Shown: positions 1-10,938 of the stretch, piece after piece
Numbering within the stretch: the stretch's first letter is position 1
Layout: each line of letters begins with the position of its first letter
DNA from: Cenococcum geophilum 1.58
Taxonomy: Eukaryota; Ascomycota; Dothideomycetes; Gloniales; Gloniaceae
Length of the DNA: 64,000 nucleotides
NCBI GenBank assembly: GCA_001692895.1
Contig: KV748219.1
Span: 682,001 to 746,000, forward strand
Reading direction: 5' to 3'
Notes under the pieces: model-generated
What the model was told of the DNA's origin: nothing
Seen by the model: only the letters and a program-made list of their open reading frames with translations
Databases searched by the model: none
Position numbers and translations under genes: made by a program

Positions 1-1322
1 CCTAACCCATTTTCTTTTAATACTCCTATATCTTTCCTATAGTATTCTTTAAATTCTATAGTAATTCCTAGGTAGTTTTATTATAGCCTATCTACTTAAC
101 CTTATACTATATTTTATTGTTAATATCCTTATAACTAATAATCTTTAAAACTTACTATTTGTCTTCCTCTTATCCTCTATATATATCTACTTTATAAACT
201 AGTAGCTTAATATTCCTATATACTGGCTCTAGTATTATAATATACTATATAGGATAGATCTTTATCTTAGCTAATAGGTTTAACTTAAATATAACTAGTA
301 AAATCCTCTATATTATTTTAAAAGGTCCTAATCTAATATAGTTTAACTTCTTACTTAGTTATTAACTCTTAAAATTTTTATATAGTAGCTATACTTTATC
401 TCCCTCCTTAAGATTTAGTCCCTTAAATCTCTTAGCGTTATAATACTTTTTTATTCTCTCTTATACCTTTTCCACTAATTCTATAAGGTCTATATAAAGA
501 TTTATTAATATCTTTATATTTTCTTTAGCTATACTACTTATTTTCTTTATATATTTTAGTAATAATAATATTTTTAGCTTATATCCGTAATTTGCCTTAA
601 ATAGTAATATGCCTATTCCTTTTTATAGTGTTATATTATATATAAATTATATAACTAGTAATAATAATACCAAATTATTCTGTATGTGGTTAATATAATA
701 TTTTAGATACTACTTTAGTGTTTAATTTAATCTTTCTATTTATCCGTCCGTCTGCGGATAATATACTATTAATATTACTACGTAAACTCCCTATTTCGCT
801 AAGAATACCTCCTAAAATACTGCTATAAATCTTAGATCTCTATCTAATATAATCTTGCTTAGTAGTCTATATCTTATAAATACTTCTTTAATATAGATTC
901 TAGCAATATCTTACGCTAAGATTTCTTTTATATATGCTATAAAGTAGCCCTATTTAGTTAACTTATCTACTATTACTAAGATTACATTATACTCTTTTCT
1001 GGTAATAGGATCTCTTAACTTTAGTAACTTAATAATAAAGTNNTATAATATAACCTCCTATAGTCTCTCTAGTATTTTAATAGGTTATAGCCCTCTATAT
1101 AGCTTATACCTTATTAGTTTATTTCTTTAGCAATCTAGATACTCTTTTATTACTTTTTTTAGCTATACCCTAGATTCCGTTAATAATGTATTTTTCCAAA
1201 AGTCTTAACACTAAGCCTATTACTCCATTATATTCTTAAGTTATTCCCCTATAAAAATCTTCTATAAAATACTCTACTATGCTCTTTAGGATATACTTTA
1301 CTTCTTAATTCTTATATATATC
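1..1322 (-). pseudogene. ChrA1 pol 3' end: integrase and chromodomain, degenerate
   Basis: This is the C-terminal part of a Ty3/gypsy polyprotein read on the minus strand. In order, the zinc-binding part of integrase lies at about 1310-1040, with a 'YLDCQRNK'-like stretch after reading one stop as Gln. The integrase core lies at about 1030-730, with readable FIIKLLKLRDPITRK, VILVIVDKLTK, IILDRDLRFIAVF and YYPQTDG. A basic C-terminal domain follows at about 600-200, and a chromodomain-like stretch at 170-1. Many TAG/TAA stops interrupt the frame, so no protein can be made. The same sequence recurs at 48061-49007 and 54313-54481 (ChrA2). Gyp1 splits it here, with target duplication ATATC at 1318-1322 and 10934-10938, and the element continues at 10939. 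Its 3' LTR lies outside the window to the left. Two unresolved bases sit at 1042-1043. Confidence 0.85.
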
Positions 1323-1547
1323 TATAAGGTAAGGATATAGATAGGGAGTCCAATAATAGAACAATAGGTATATTATATAGACAGAGACGAATCCTTAAGG
1401 GAAAAGGAAGAGTCTATATACAAGGTAGGAAGGGTTTTCCCTAAGCACGTATAGAGCACGTGCCTTACGGGCGAGTCACCCTTAGGTTGCCCCAGGGTCG
1501 CCTATACCTTGCGGCTATATAACTATCTACTTAGGTTTTACCTAACA
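1323..1547 (-). repeat. Gyp1 3' LTR
   Basis: This 225-bp repeat matches 10709-10933 over its whole length. It shares recognisable stretches with the LTR at 19026-19243 (for example around AATCCTTAAGG), so Gyp1 and ChrB belong to related LTR families. Confidence 0.92.
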
Positions 1548-2500
1548 ATGCCCCCCCTTTAAAAAGGGTCGTCCCCAATCCTTTATATACTCAAGCCTTA
1601 ATAAAACCTCATAAAAAACCTTAGTAAGGAAAAAATTTAGAGGGGAAAGAGCGTCTTAATTTTGTGTATAGAGAGATGGGTAGTACATATACGCGGCGCG
1701 AAGATATTAAGGAACTTTAACCGGCGGTTAAAGTTATCTAATTAGTCAGATTTGCCTTACTAAGACTCCCCCGCATTTAACTAAGCCAGTAGCGATTTTA
1801 TATACCTAGTATAGAAAATCCTAATTAGTCTATTTAACAGGTAGAGCTAGTAGAGCTTAATACTATTACCTAAATTTGGTAGACCAGAAATATTCCAAAG
1901 CTTACTTATATAGGCAGGTTGCTAGTACCTTGCGGGTAGGTTATAGGTTATTTGCATACAGCCAAATTTGTAAACAGTAAGGCTATATACCTAAATCCGC
2001 CGCTGACCCTGCTTTAGCCTTACGCTATACCAGCATAGCGCTGTATATACTTTATAGGTAGGTTATAGGTTATTTACATGCAGCCAGATTAGGATAGTAA
2101 GGCTATATACCCGTTAGACCCACCACTAACCCATATTTTAGCCTTATGCGTTATCTGCGTAGTATATACGTAAAATAGTATAAGTTATTAGTATAGGTTA
2201 CCACCAGCGGGTTACTAGCAGGTTATAGACCCTAGTTAAATAAACCCTAGTTATAAATAGGCCTATTCTCTAACATATAAACAATCTGCTTAGCTAGCAT
2301 AGAGTAATAAACTAAGTCTAGGAAGGGTGCTTTCTAAATTAAGCTTTATTGCCAGTATATGCCGTGGCCTCGCCTATAAGTCACAGCAATTATTACTTAT
2401 TCTTTAATCCCTTTAAACGTCCTCTATTCCGCTTCAATGCAGGTTATATTTTAATAGCGGCGCTTACTTTTCGCCTGCGCTTTAGCTATAAGGCTAAGGT
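1548..2500 (-). other. Gyp1 3' non-coding region with palindromes and a tandem duplication
   Basis: This lies between the end of pol and the 3' LTR. It holds the polypurine tract next to the LTR, palindrome P (1713-1735: arms AACTTTAACCG and CGGTTAAAGTT around one G), palindrome Q (1794-1820: arms near GATTTTATATACC and TAGTATAGAAAATC), and a 122-bp unit in tandem (1935-2056 and 2057-2178). I see no protein-coding pattern here. The 61-codon open frame at 2349-2534 on the plus strand is antisense to the end of pol and resembles nothing. Confidence 0.7.
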
Positions 2501-5500
2501 ATCCCGCTTACGGTACTTATCTAGCAGTTATTAACAATTCTTAAGTTCTATCTCGTATTTCTATTCGTTATACTTATTTAGCCATTTTAGCCATTTAATA
2601 AGGTACTATGGTTATCTAGTATAATCCTAGTAGGCGACAATTACTTCTACTTCCCAGCTGCCTTCTTTAAGCTCTTCTACTGCCAGGGGTTAAAACCTAG
2701 GGCGTAATCTATAAGGCTCTAGTAGGGAGATATAGAAGACTGGGTAGAGCCGTGCTATAGTAGGTAGAAGCTCTAGCTTATATGCTTACTGCCCTACGCG
2801 CTCTAGGATCTAAAACGGTCCTATAAACCTATAGTTAAGCTTTTTATAAGGACGTTTTATGCGGATATTCTTAAAGGAGAACAGGGCTCGTTCACTAACG
2901 GCAAAATACTTAGCCAGATAGTGATGATTATAGTATTTTACCTAAAGCTGTTAGGCGTACATTATTAACGCCGCCGCTGCCTTATGTGTAAGGCGTAGGT
3001 ATTATAAATACGTCTCTATAAGTTCGACATTTATTAACTTAGACCCCTCCCTACCTTATTAGGCGTCTTAGACGCCGTCTAGGACTTTGTCTAAGACGTT
3101 TAGCAGCTAGCTATAGGCGAGCTTAATAGGGGAACACTTCGTTATGGCATGGACCTTAGAGTTATATGTAAAGGCTACTTCTTTAAGTAGGGAGGCACAA
3201 TTAGACTATTCCTAGTTCGTAAATATGCGTAAGTATACCTTAAGCTCCTAGTTCTAACGCTTTATCTAACTATCTATCTACGGGTAGAATATAGTGCTAA
3301 GTTTACGTTAAACGCGGAGATGGTAGTATATAGTACTCTAGTACTCGCTCGTAAATACACTACCCCTATTAGAGATAATATTATCTAGAGGCCCTATTTA
3401 CGCAAAAACTCTAAATAAGAGTTCTGCGAGTTACGTAGCATTAATTATCTTACGTACTAGATAGTAGCGCACTAGCTTTATAAAACGGTCTATAAGGACA
3501 AGGAGGGAGTTATACTCTACGCTATTAGAAGTCTTAGACTCTGGGAGATCTATAATAAAGTTAAGTAAATAATACTGCTAGGCTTAGGTAGGCACCTAGA
3601 GAGGCTATAGCTTACTATAGGGTTTATAGCGGCGCGATTTAGAGCGTTAGCAGGCATTATAATTATCTAGGTATTTATAAAGGTCCTAGGTAAGGCCGTT
3701 CCAAGCATACTTTCGCGCGATTACCTTAAAGGTATAGTTAAAACCATAGTAGCCGCCTATAGAATCGTTATAATTCCGCTTAAGGATCTCCTATTATAGT
3801 AGTATGCAATTTAGTACCTAGACCTTACTATTTTACCTTAGGAGTTCTTAATTATTAAGGGTATAGTTTTTATTACCGGTAAAAACTTGTTTCTAGGTTA
3901 ACTAATTATATATAAAGCGTGTAAAGGCGTCCCTTTTTTATACTCTATAAATAAAATTAACTAGTAACTTAGGGGGGTGTTCCGTAAACGCCGTTTTGGT
4001 TAAAGCAGCTACTACTACCTCTTGCTATAGCATAAGACTTTACGTAAAGTTAGTGCTAGCGAAGTAACGTGCGATATATATAGGTAACTCGCTAGGTTAT
4101 TATAGGGGACTATAGCCTAGGCTAAGGGGTCTTCCCTAAGGTTAAGCGCTATTAGGCTAGTTAACGTAGTCTTAAAGAGAATAGTAGGACGCTTTAGTCC
4201 GCCGGCGCCAAGTTTATAAGGGTCGCTTGTATACTATACGTATACTACTTACTAGTTTAGTATAGTAGCACTAGGGCCGCCTATAAGGCCTATAACCCGC
4301 AACTTTTACTATAATATAGGCAGCATAGTATTAAGGATTATCCTCTTACTGCTATCTTTAAAGCCTTTGGTATAATCTAGGCGCTAAGATAGTATATTAG
4401 TAGGATTTATCTTACCTAGCTTATATTTAATCTCGAAATTAAACTTAGCTAGTTTCTTAGCGTATCGGGCCTAGCGAGTAGATAAGCTTTTAGTAGTTAT
4501 AAAGTACCTAAGATTGTTATAATTATAGAGCACGCGCGTTATATACGCGGCGTGTTTAAGGTAGTAGCGCCACGTCTTAAAACATTATACTATAGCGAGT
4601 AGTTTTTTATTATACGTATTATACTATACTTCTAGGCTAGTAAGCTTCTAACTATAATAAGCAATTAGGTGCTAGTAGAGTTAATCTTCTTACCCTAAAG
4701 GCTGTAGAAGTATACCGCTATAGGTATAATTAGAAGCGTTAGTAATTACTATTAGGGGTAGATTAAGGTTAAAGTGGCGAAGTAGAGGAGCCTATATAAA
4801 TATAGCGCGTAGCTTACAGAACGCCTACTACGCGTTATTGGGCTAGGACTAGGGTTAATACTATTTAGTAAGCCCTTTTAACTTGCGCTTTTTCTTCTTC
4901 TCCCTATCTAACGTTAGGTTATAATATACTTATGCAAGATATATATATAGGGGGTATATAGTATCTAAGTAGTTCTAGATAAATCGCCTATAGAAGTTAG
5001 CAAAGCTAAAAAAGACCTAGATGTCTCTATAGAACTCTGGCTTAGGCTATTTCTTAATAGCTTTTACGCGGTTAGGGTCTATTATAATACCCCTAGGGGT
5101 AATAATAAAGCCTAGGAACTTAACGTTCTTAGTATAAAAGATACATTTTAATAATTTAGTGTATAGGCCCCAAGCACGGAGCTGTCGTAGTACCTACTTA
5201 ATATACTTAACGTACTTATCCTTATTATTTAAGTAAATAAGAATATTATCTAGGTAAACTACGTAGATAGTATCCACTAGGGTTTCTAGAGCTTTATAAA
5301 TATAGCTCTAAAAAGTTATAGGGACGTTAGTAAGACTAAAGGGTATTACTAGGTACTTAAAGTGACCGTAGCGTATCTTAAATACGGTCTTCCATTCGTC
5401 TCCCTTTTTAATATAAATTCTATAGTACGCATTATAAAGATCTAGCTTTATAAATATCTTCGTATAGCTAAGCCTATTAAAGAGCTCGCCGACCAGCAGT

Positions 5501-6700
5501 AGGGGGTACCAATTTTTGATCGTGATCTTGTTTAGGCGTCTATAGTTAACGTATAGCCGTATTATACCGTCTGCTTTCGGCACAAAGAGGATAGGCGCTC
5601 TAGTAGGCGACTTACTAGGCCTAATCCAGCCCTTTTTAAGAGCACTGTTTAGGTACTCTTATAAGATCTATAACTCTTTCTATAAGAGGTTATAGAGGGG
5701 CATTTACAGTAGCGTCTTACCTTCTTCTAAGTCGATCGCATAGTCGTACTTAGAGTTCTATAACAGTATACTTACTAGCTCCTTAGAAAAGATATTAATT
5801 TCCTCCTTATATACATTTAGTAGGCTAGGGGCTATAGAGGTCAAAGCAACTATTATATAGTAGTATGCTTCTAGGAGCTAGTAAAGAGAAGGGTACAGCT
5901 AATATGCGTTTTGTAGGTATACTTGCACTAAGAATGCATATAGCTCTACTGCAGTATACTTAATAGTTTTAGGGTTTCGATTACCTCCCCCTTATATATA
6001 GGTAATCTGCGCTAGCACCGGAGGGTCTCTATAAGTACTTACTACTAGTAACGGTAGGTCCTCTACTATATTTATAACCGGTATCTCTACATCTAGAGGG
6101 TCTACATGGGTACTCGCTGCCAGTAACAACAGGTCCTCTATTATATTTACGACCGGTATAAAGAAGGAGTCTTCTAGCCATAGCAAATAAACTATTTCGC
6201 CAGCCTTAATATCTACTAGGAGAGCGTTAAGGGTGACTATTTAGAGGCGTCTAGAGTCTAAAGTACCCTAAATAAACTATTTAGAACGGAAGCTAATTAA
6301 TAGATCTGCTTCCGCGAGCTAATCCTATTTAAAAACTATATTATAACTATTAAATAAGCCGCCCCAAAAGGTCTATGGGCCAATAGTGCGAGAAGTACCC
6401 TAAAAGTCGCTAGTGGTAACTATTAGATTATAAGCATCCCAGATTATTATCTAGTTGCTATTAAGAAAACGTATAATAGGTTTATATAAACATAGCGCGT
6501 AGTATATAGGCAGGTTAAACCTATAGACGACATCTTAATTAATAAGGTTAATTTGGCACCTATTATTATATAAAGTATATAGGCGGACTTCGCCCTAGGG
6601 CGTATCTATCGCGATATATACCACAATACTTTTCTTCTCTCCCTCTATATTAGGCCCTAGTTGCAGTTAAAAGAAATACGCTACTAGGGCTTTAGGTTTT
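2500..6700 (-). pseudogene. Gyp1 pol: protease, RT, RNase H, integrase, chromodomain remnant
   Basis: A degenerate gypsy Pol is read on the minus strand. The protease-like region is at about 6600-6250 (NLINQ...). Reverse transcriptase is at about 5640-5000, and its best piece is an unbroken 91-codon stretch at 5583-5308 reading GIIRLYVNYRRLNKITIK... and IFIKLDLYNAYYRI. The RT catalytic box is YLDN (5245-5256) instead of YxDD. RNase H is at about 4860-4600. The integrase core at about 3500-3200 has IDRFIKLVRYYLVRK and NIISNRGSVFTSEY. The C-terminal region at about 2870-2520 reads VFYISLLEPYRLRPRF followed by YLIKWLKWLNKYNE, which resembles a chromodomain. Stops are almost all TAG/TAA. The spacer between protease and RT (6021-6170) carries an in-frame 75-bp duplication. 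Confidence 0.85.
6021..6170 (-). repeat. 75-bp in-frame tandem duplication in Gyp1 pol
   Basis: Two units of 25 codons start at about 6021 and 6096 on the plus strand. On the minus strand they encode related peptides, each with a (V/I)NI(I/V)EDL core followed by (A/V)STxxDP. The stretch is still open (61-64 codons at 5992-6186), which is notable in a RIP-damaged gene. Confidence 0.65.
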
Positions 6701-6849
6701 CTAAAGCCTAAGCTAACTTCTTTTTATTAGCCTGCTTCCAGTGTTCCTTATAATAGCTACCTACGGTCCTTTAACTTACCTACGTAGCACTAGCGTCTAG
6801 GGGGTCCCCTAAGCCATCTAGCTTTTAGGTGGTCTCCCTAGAAGTTTAC

Positions 6850-7212
6850 TTAGAAAAGCGTCACCCTTTTTAGGTTCTGTTTCCTAAGTCTAACTCTATA
6901 AAGCCTATACTATAACCGCGCTTTATACGCGATAATTTACTAGTACTACTTACGCGATTTTCCGCGAGCTTTATAGTATTAAGCAATTACTCTATATAGC
7001 GGATTTTGTTAAAGAGGTCTTTAGTGGTTTTTACTCGTTAGGTAAAGTTCTGGCAGAAGAGCTCTGCTTATAGGTAGGCTGGAAAATATAAAAACTAAAA
7101 GTCTACCTATTATTTAGGATTAACAAAAGGGGTATATAAAAAGAGGTTCTCTAAGCTATATATACGGGCTAGGAAGATATTAAACCTCTAGTTCTCCTTT
7201 ATAACAGCCGTA
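6850..7212 (-). pseudogene. Gyp1 gag, C-terminal part
   Basis: This minus-strand segment between protease and the Pogo1 insertion point (TA at 7213-7214) has the position expected for the end of gag. It continues across Pogo1 at 10004-10690. I could not identify an intact zinc knuckle. The assignment rests mostly on order within the element. Confidence 0.5.
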
Positions 7213-8525
7213 TAAGCTCGGACCCCCCAAACTCGGTAACCCCCTAAACTCGGCGACTTAACCAAAACCAAACTACCAATTTGTCAACCTATTTTCTCCA
7301 CAACGAATCGATTAATATGGACAAAAATAAGCAGAACTTATAAATGGCCATTTTAGATTTCAAATCTGGTGTTTATAAGTATGCGCGGAAAGCTATACTT
7401 GTATATGGTATTCCTTTATCAATTTTAAGCGACCAATTAAATGGCAGGCTATTATAACAATTTATACACCAATGCGAATAGCAATTAACTCCTATATAGT
7501 AGGCCTTCCTTACTAATTAGGTACTTAAATAGGATTTATAAAAAATATTCCCATTATATACGTAATTATGAAATAATAATAGCTTAGGTCTTTGGTTAGG
7601 GTAGTAATACTAAGCCCCTTAGTAAAATATATATAATTAGCTACTATAAATAAAATCTTTATATAAAATTTATATATACCTAATTAATAAAAGGTATATA
7701 AATTAATAGGGTATAACTAAAGTAAATTTAAAAGTCTTATAGCCTTTATAAAAGGGTGTAAAAAAGGTTAATATATAGGCACAAAACTACCTAAAATTTA
7801 GACAAATTTGGAGTTATATTAAGCATATATATAAATTTAATTACTATAGGATATATCTTCAAAAAAAGTTATTTATAAAGTTATTTAATAATTATAAATA
7901 GGTATTTATTATAAAGACAATATTTACCCGTAGCGAAATAATTTATTTTAAAGGAATATACCCTTAATTAATATAAGTATAATAAAGTAAAGTACTTTAT
8001 TAAATACATATAACGTAAAAGAATAGTTAAATGGCTAATTATATTATATTTAAGCTAATTATAATTATTTTTATACCAAAAACCAAATTATTTAATAATA
8101 AAGTTTAATTATATTTCCTTAATAGCTAGATAGGCCATGATATAGTTAGATTTTTATTAAAATATATAATATATAATATATGGCTTATTTTTAGTTACTT
8201 TATTTAATATTATAACCCTTAAATCTATTTTATTCCTCCTCTATTAAGTTAAGATATTTTTAGTCAATTATAAAGTATATATATCTTAACTATATAGGTC
8301 TAATTATAAAGTATTATTTCATTAAGTATTACTATAATACCTAAAAAAAGGCCTTATAACAAAAATAATTAAATTTAGCTAGTATATCTTTAGTATTTAC
8401 TTATAAAATCTATATAAAGGCTATAAATCCTTTTAGGTTAAAAATAGGGCTTTAATAATAGGATTAAGCTTTAAATAAGCTAATAGTAAGTAATTTAATA
8501 TTATAACAACCCTAAAGAAGCCTTA

Positions 8526-8542
8526 TAATATAATTAAGTGGC
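8526..8542. repeat. Target site duplication of SinA
   Basis: The 17-bp sequence TAATATAATTAAGTGGC is repeated exactly at 9525-9541, marking the insertion site within Pogo1. Confidence 0.85.
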
Positions 8543-9524
8543 CGTCGAAATCGGACTCTGCACCTGTACGTGGTGACGGCTACGAACCTGGGTCTTTAAA
8601 GTCCAGACTTAGAGCCAACGCAGAGACGTCGCACAGCGCGTGCTGGTGGGCCTGGTGGTGGTTATATGCGTCGTGGGGCGTAGTGAAAGGTTTTCACATG
8701 GGATGGTGAGATCTCGAAAACCACTATAGACGGTACCCCTTTACAATACAGCTATTACCGTTCCCCTACTAAGCACCTGTACGATCCAACATGGATGCAC
8801 AGCATTTGATAGCATCTCCTGACCCCTAATAGAAAGCATTAACGACCTCTTACATCGACGAACGAGCGAATGCGAACAAGCAACGAGCAAATATACGGCC
8901 CCTCCTAACCCCTAGGGCGATCGCCCGCGGAGCATGCGGTTACTCACCATTAACTATCAAATACTACCTGGCAGCCTGGACAACACCATACGGTTTTCCT
9001 GTCTCCTCTTAAGGAGTGGTAACCCTTAGTAAGGGCCTAGCAACTAGGGCCTAGGCGTAAAAGATACCTAGGCATACACACACGTCCCACTCGCCTTTTG
9101 GTATAGTAGTAGTTTATAGATAAATCCCCCTTACGCCTTCGATAGGCCCTAGGGGGGGGGAGGCATGGCGTATATAGCAATGGTTAAACAAGAGATAGCA
9201 CATAGGGGATGGCTAAGATATGGGAAACAACAGTACAGCAATTAATTGGCAAGGCCTAGCTGGGACGTGGTAAACCCTAGCTGGGATAAGCTAGAGAAGG
9301 AAGCAGTGGTTCCCAAGGAGTTCGAACATCTAAGGAGGACAGGACGTAGCCGTAGGCCCGCAGGGCCGCCGCTATAGACAAACATGGCAAACCGGGGTTT
9401 TTTATCCTACTGAGGTGGCTTATAGGGTTTTTCTTCCTGTAAATTACAAGTTTTTCCCCTATGACGGAGTAGTCTGCGTGGGCCGCGTAGGATCCGTATT
9501 AGACGTTAAGCAATGAAATATTAT
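8543..9524. mobile_element. SinA, 982-bp non-RIPed insertion of unknown class
   Basis: A block with ordinary base composition sits inside the AT-rich Pogo1 body. It is flanked by a 17-bp direct repeat, TAATATAATTAAGTGGC (8526-8542 and 9525-9541), which is a target duplication of the length made by LINE-type target-primed reverse transcription. In 8761-8820, a hand count gives 3 TA, 7 CA and 4 TG, the reverse of its surroundings. I see no long open frame, no terminal inverted repeat and no clear poly-A tail. The right end GCAATGAAATATT is A/T-rich but short. A 10-bp direct repeat CTAGCTGGGA occurs twice near 9257-9292. It could be a SINE, the 3' part of a LINE, or a retro-copied transcript. 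Confidence 0.75.
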
Positions 9525-10005
9525 TAATATAATTAAGTGGCTTAAGGCCTTTATAATAAGTATATACTTAATTAAAAGACTTAGTTACTTTTATAAAAAA
9601 TAAGTTAACAACTTTAGAGAGTTATTATAAAGGCTATATATATAGACGCTTAAATATATAGATTTTAATTACAACTTAAAGATCTTAAAAGTCTAAAATT
9701 TTATTAATGGATAACGGTAGATCTAAATATAATATTAAAATATATAGATTTAATTAACTAAGCTATAGTGGAGGCAGAGGGAAAAAAAGCTAAAATAAGG
9801 GTAAAGCAGCCAGAATTAAAGCTTTAAAATGCGCTAAATAGAAAGCCCGAAGTCGATATACTAAATAGCATATAGGAGCAAATAATCGATTTGATTTCGT
9901 TAAGTGTAAATAGCTTCTAAAGTAGTGTGGCCGATTTGGTGGGGTAAACGAGTTCGGGGGGTAAACGAGTTCGGGGGGTAAACGAGTTCGGGGGGTCCGA
10001 GCTTA

Positions 10006-10690
10006 GTATATTATAGTGTTATTAAAGCGTCTTACTATAGGGTTCCTAATCTGGTCTTAGACTATAGTCTTAAATTCGTCCTATAGTAAAGGACCCTTAT
10101 CCTTAGTGCCTAACCAGCGATAGACTAGTTAGGTAATTATCTTCTCTTTTATAAGACCTTTAATAGCCTAGCGCGTACGTCGCTTATAGTTATAGTCAGC
10201 GTTATTAACTACGGTAATCTACCGGTCGAAATACTGTTAAGTAGTACCGCTAATATCGGGTAATAACTTCTTAACTAGGGTGTTAAGATATATTCGGCGT
10301 ATACGTTCGCTACGTAACTTATACTCTTTACTAGAGAGGTAATAGGAGGGCTTTATTAAATCAATAATACTCCGTAAGTTAGCTATTTTCTTAGCTAGCT
10401 TGTCTAGCTCCTTTATATTAGTGGTATTAGGTAAAACGCTAGTAACCTTACTAAGCTTCTATTAAGCCTAGGCATATAAGTTAAACTCGTCTTTAGCATT
10501 TATAGATATCTAATTATTTTAAGGTTTAGAAGGTGGCTTAGATTCTACTAGTATACTTCTAGCGGTTTTATCTGCACTAAATCCTAAGGCGTTCTACAGT
10601 CATATCGCTAGCGTATTACCGTCAGGTATAGGCGTCGGTTTTCTTTTCGGAGGTATTATAGAAAAATTGAACCGACTATCCTTCTAAGGG
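10006..10690 (-). pseudogene. Gyp1 gag, N-terminal part
   Basis: This is the minus-strand remnant between Pogo1 and the 5' LTR. It has the position and length expected for the gypsy capsid region, but I could not recognise specific capsid motifs. Stops of TAG/TAA type occur throughout. The segment joins 6850-7212 when Pogo1 and one TA are removed. Confidence 0.5.
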
Positions 10691-10708
10691 GATTAGTAAG
10701 GATTTAAA

Positions 10709-10933
10709 TATAAGGTAAAGATATAAATAGGGAGTCCAATAATAGAACAATAGGTATATTGTATAGACAGAGACAAATCCTTAAGGGAAAAGGAGGAGTC
10801 TATATATAAGGTAGGAAGGGCTTTCCCTAGGTATATATAGAGTACGTGCCTTATAGGCAAGTCACCCCTAGGTTGCCCTAAGGTCGCCTATACCTTGCGG
10901 CTATATAACTATCTACTTAGGTTTTACCTAATA
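10709..10933 (-). repeat. Gyp1 5' LTR
   Basis: This 225-bp partner of 1323-1547 is followed directly by the duplicated target ATATC (10934-10938). The sequence just inside (10680-10708), read on the minus strand, should be the primer-binding site. I could not match it to a specific tRNA. Confidence 0.92.
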
Positions 10934-10938
10934 ATATC

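Larger units (their letters stand above)
7317..9960 (+). pseudogene. Pogo1 transposase remnant
   Basis: From ATG at 7317 the plus strand reads a 17-residue segment, AILDFKSGVYKYARKAI, followed by YGIPLSILSDQLNGR. This is the psq/CENP-B type helix-turn-helix at the N-terminus of pogo transposases. A 'QLTPIxxAFLTN'-like stretch after it matches the usual second DNA-binding part. The central DDE region (about 7700-8525) is too degraded to place the three acidic residues. A basic tail (GRGKKS*NKGKAARIK) lies at about 9760-9830. The frame is shattered by stops and interrupted by SinA at 8543-9524. The family call rests on the helix-turn-helix, the TIRs and the TA duplication together. Confidence 0.7.
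7215..10003 (+). mobile_element. Pogo1, Fot1/pogo-like DNA transposon
   Basis: Inverted ends start AGCTCGGACCCCCC at 7215 and, read from the other strand, AGCTCGGACCCCCC at 10003. Both are flanked by the dinucleotide TA (7213-7214 and 10004-10005), the target duplication of Tc1/mariner/pogo elements. The ends hold tandem 17-18-bp units containing CCCCC(G/A)AACTCG: three clear units on the right and two on the left. Without SinA and its duplicated target, the length is about 1.79 kb, which is typical of Fot1-type elements. It is inserted in Gyp1 gag. Confidence 0.82.
1323..10933 (-). mobile_element. Gyp1, Ty3/gypsy LTR retrotransposon, structurally complete
   Basis: Two 225-bp LTRs (1323-1547 and 10709-10933) flank a minus-strand gag-pol remnant. 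The element sits inside ChrA1 with the 5-bp duplication ATATC on both sides. LTR ends read TATAAGG...CCTAACA (left) and TATAAGG...CCTAATA (right), which are TG...CA ends changed by transitions. A polypurine tract, read on the minus strand as AAAGGGGGGGCAT, abuts the left LTR, so the left LTR is the 3' one. Removing Pogo1 leaves about 6.8 kb, a normal gypsy length. The differences I noticed between the two LTRs are transitions, as RIP would give. Confidence 0.92.

Noticed and set aside
2349..2534. 61-codon plus-strand open frame
   Set aside because: It is antisense to the end of Gyp1 pol, shows no recognisable motif, and the sense strand carries the gypsy C-terminal signature.
9290..9345. GAGTTCGAAC in SinA as a pol III box B or tRNA T-arm
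   Set aside because: The flanking bases do not pair into a T-stem, and no box A lies at the right distance, so a tRNA-derived SINE head is not supported.
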